Assembly (NCBI GenBank): GCA_023425455.1 | Contig: JAFACP010000381.1 | Span: forward strand, 1 to 19,307 | DNA: 19,307 bases | Direction: 5' to 3' | Source: Pseudomonadota bacterium | GTDB lineage: Bacteria; Pseudomonadota; Gammaproteobacteria; Enterobacterales; Enterobacteriaceae | In this document: one piece after another, positions 17,780 to 19,307 of the stretch | How positions within the stretch are numbered: the first letter of the stretch is position 1 | Layout: each line of letters opens with the position of its first letter | Made by a program: the position numbers and the translations under genes | The notes under the pieces: model-generated | Database searches by the model: none | The model's input: the letters and a program-made list of their open reading frames with translations, nothing else | Told to the model about the DNA's origin: nothing

Positions 17780-19307
17780 GTGAGGCGATTGCCGGGGATA
17801 TTACTGCTTACAGGGGCAACGCTTGTGGTGATTGTCGCGTTGCTCGTGAGTGGGCTACGCCTCGTCTTACCGCATCTCGACAGCTGGCGCCCGCAGGTGC
17901 TGGCAAAAATTGAATCCGCGACCGGCGTACCGGTTGCGGCCAGCCAGATGAGCGCCAGCTGGCAAAATTTCGGCCCGACCCTCGATGCGCGGGATATCAC
18001 CGCCAGCCTGAAAGACGGCGGCTACCTGAAAATCAAACGCGTCACCCTGGCGCTCGACGTCTGGCAAAGTTTGCTGCATCTGCGCTGGCAGTTTCGCGAT
18101 CTCACCTTCTATCAGCTTCAGTTTTTGACCAATACGCCGCTACGCGGTGGCGACAACGGTCAGGATATTGAAGCCAACCGCATCAGCGATCTCTTCCTGC
18201 GTCAGTTCGATCACTTTGATCTGCGCGACAGCGAGGTGAGCTTTATTACCCTGTCTGGTCAGCGGGCTGAGCTGACCATTCCGCAGCTGACCTGGCTGAA
18301 CGGCAGGGAGCGTCATCGTGCCGAAGGGCAGGTCAGCCTCTCCAGCCTGAACGGGCAGCACGGGGTAATGCAGGTGCGGATGGATCTGCGTGACGACAAT
18401 GGTTTGCTCAATAACGGCAAGGTGTGGCTGCAGGCCGATGACGTGGACGTGAAGCCGTGGCTGGGGGAGTGGTTGCAGCAGAATATGCAGCTGGAAACCG
18501 CCCGCTTCAGCCTTGAAGGCTGGATGACCCTGCAGAACGGTGAGTTCGCAAGCGGTGATATCTGGCTGAAGCAGGGCGGCGCGAGCTGGAAAGGGGAGGA
18601 TCAGCAGCACCAGCTTTCCGTTGATAACCTGACAGCGCACGTCACCAGAGAGCAGCAGGGCTGGCAGTTCGCGATTCCTGATACGCGTATTACCATGGAC
18701 AGTAAGCCCTGGCCGCGCGGTGCGCTGACCCTCGCCTGGATGCCGGAACAGGATGTCGGCGGCGTGAACAACACCCGTAGCGACGAGCTGCGCGTGCGGG
18801 CCAGCCATCTGGATCTGGCGGCAGTGGAAGGGCTGCGAACGATAGCGGCAAAGCTCTCGCCTGCGCTGGGTGAGATCTGGCAGGCGACGCAGCCGAGCGG
18901 ACTAATAGACACCCTGGCGCTGGATATCCCTTTACAGGCAACAGATAAGACCCGTTTTCAGGCCACCTGGAAAGACCTGGCGTGGAAGCAGTGGAAGCTT
19001 CTGCCTGGCGCAGAGCATTTTAGCGGCAAACTGGAAGGCAGCGTCGAAAATGGCCGGCTGACGGCGGAAATGACCGATGCCAAAATGCCTTATGAAACGG
19101 TCTTCCGCGCCCCGCTCGACATTGCTAAAGGGACGGCGATCCTGAACTGGCTGAAAAATGAGAACGGATTTCAGCTCGATGGCCGCCACATTGATGTGAC
19201 CGCGAAAGCGGTGCATGCGCGCGGTGATTTCCGCTATCTGCAGCCGACGGGTGGCGAGCCGTGGCTGGGGATCCTGGCCGGTATCAGTACCGACGATGGC
19301 TCTCAGG
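17780..19307 (+). CDS. yhdP: AsmA-like phospholipid transport protein YhdP, N-terminal part (cut by window edge)
   Basis: YhdP is a large AsmA/TamB-type bridge protein anchored in the inner membrane that moves phospholipid across the periplasm to the outer membrane. The frame is open from the GTG at 17780 for 509 codons to the window end; E. coli YhdP has about 1266 residues, so roughly 40 percent is seen. It begins MRRLPGILLLTGATLVVIVA, a basic start and a membrane helix (about 5-28). Periplasmic segments typical of the family follow, such as SASWQNFGPTL and WLQADDVDVKPWL. AAGGAG six bases before the GTG decides the start; the nearby ATG at 17776 is in another frame. It lies 43 bases after rng and is probably cotranscribed. 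Confidence 0.95.
   Translation, partial: MRRLPGILLLTGATLVVIVALLVSGLRLVLPHLDSWRPQVLAKIESATGVPVAASQMSASWQNFGPTLDARDITASLKDGGYLKIKRVTLALDVWQSLLHLRWQFRDLTFYQLQFLTNTPLRGGDNGQDIEANRISDLFLRQFDHFDLRDSEVSFITLSGQRAELTIPQLTWLNGRERHRAEGQVSLSSLNGQHGVMQVRMDLRDDNGLLNNGKVWLQADDVDVKPWLGEWLQQNMQLETARFSLEGWMTLQNGEFASGDIWLKQGGASWKGEDQQHQLSVDNLTAHVTREQQGWQFAIPDTRITMDSKPWPRGALTLAWMPEQDVGGVNNTRSDELRVRASHLDLAAVEGLRTIAAKLSPALGEIWQATQPSGLIDTLALDIPLQATDKTRFQATWKDLAWKQWKLLPGAEHFSGKLEGSVENGRLTAEMTDAKMPYETVFRAPLDIAKGTAILNWLKNENGFQLDGRHIDVTAKAVHARGDFRYLQPTGGEPWLGILAGISTDDGSQ

Overview
The window is core chromosome of a member of the Enterobacteriaceae. Almost every gene has a close E. coli counterpart of the same or nearly the same length, and Fis and MreB look identical to my memory of the E. 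coli proteins. The mix of extra genes (an alpha-carbonic anhydrase between prmA and dusB, a type II dehydroquinase aroQ in front of accB, and msrPQ between acuI and aroQ) fits an Enterobacter, Lelliottia, Klebsiella or similar genus better than E. coli. I cannot name the species from sequence alone.

Layout. Left of about 10.7 kb everything is on the minus strand. In the direction of transcription (right to left) this is acuI, msrP-msrQ, aroQ-accB-accC (closed by a strong terminator), yhdT-panF-prmA, cah (its own terminator), dusB-fis (terminator), and the start of yhdU, cut by the left edge. Right of about 10.8 kb everything is on the plus strand: csrD, mreB-mreC-mreD-maf-rng, and the first 509 codons of yhdP, cut by the right edge. 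The acuI/csrD gap at about 10.66-10.84 kb is the divergent centre.

Functions. The left half combines tRNA modification and nucleoid control (dusB-fis), ribosomal protein methylation (prmA), pantothenate uptake (panF) and the first committed step of fatty acid synthesis (accB, accC), which needs pantothenate-derived CoA and bicarbonate. It also holds a shikimate pathway enzyme (aroQ), a periplasmic carbonic anhydrase (cah), periplasmic methionine sulfoxide repair (msrPQ) and acrylyl-CoA reduction (acuI). The right half is about cell shape and RNA: CsrD targets the CsrB/C small RNAs for RNase E decay, MreBCD directs lateral wall growth, Maf is a house-cleaning nucleotide pyrophosphatase, RNase G processes RNA, and YhdP moves phospholipid towards the outer membrane.

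I found no phage, insertion sequence, CRISPR, tRNA or rRNA, and no convincing new multi-gene system. The parts worth a second look are regulatory and sit between genes. They are an 11-bp stem-loop that buries the msrP ribosome binding site, a FadR-like box at the aroQ-accBC promoter, a 17-bp dyad before cah, two palindromic elements in the acuI/csrD gap, and a structured leader before mreB. Promoter and operator calls are by eye and are much less certain than the gene calls.
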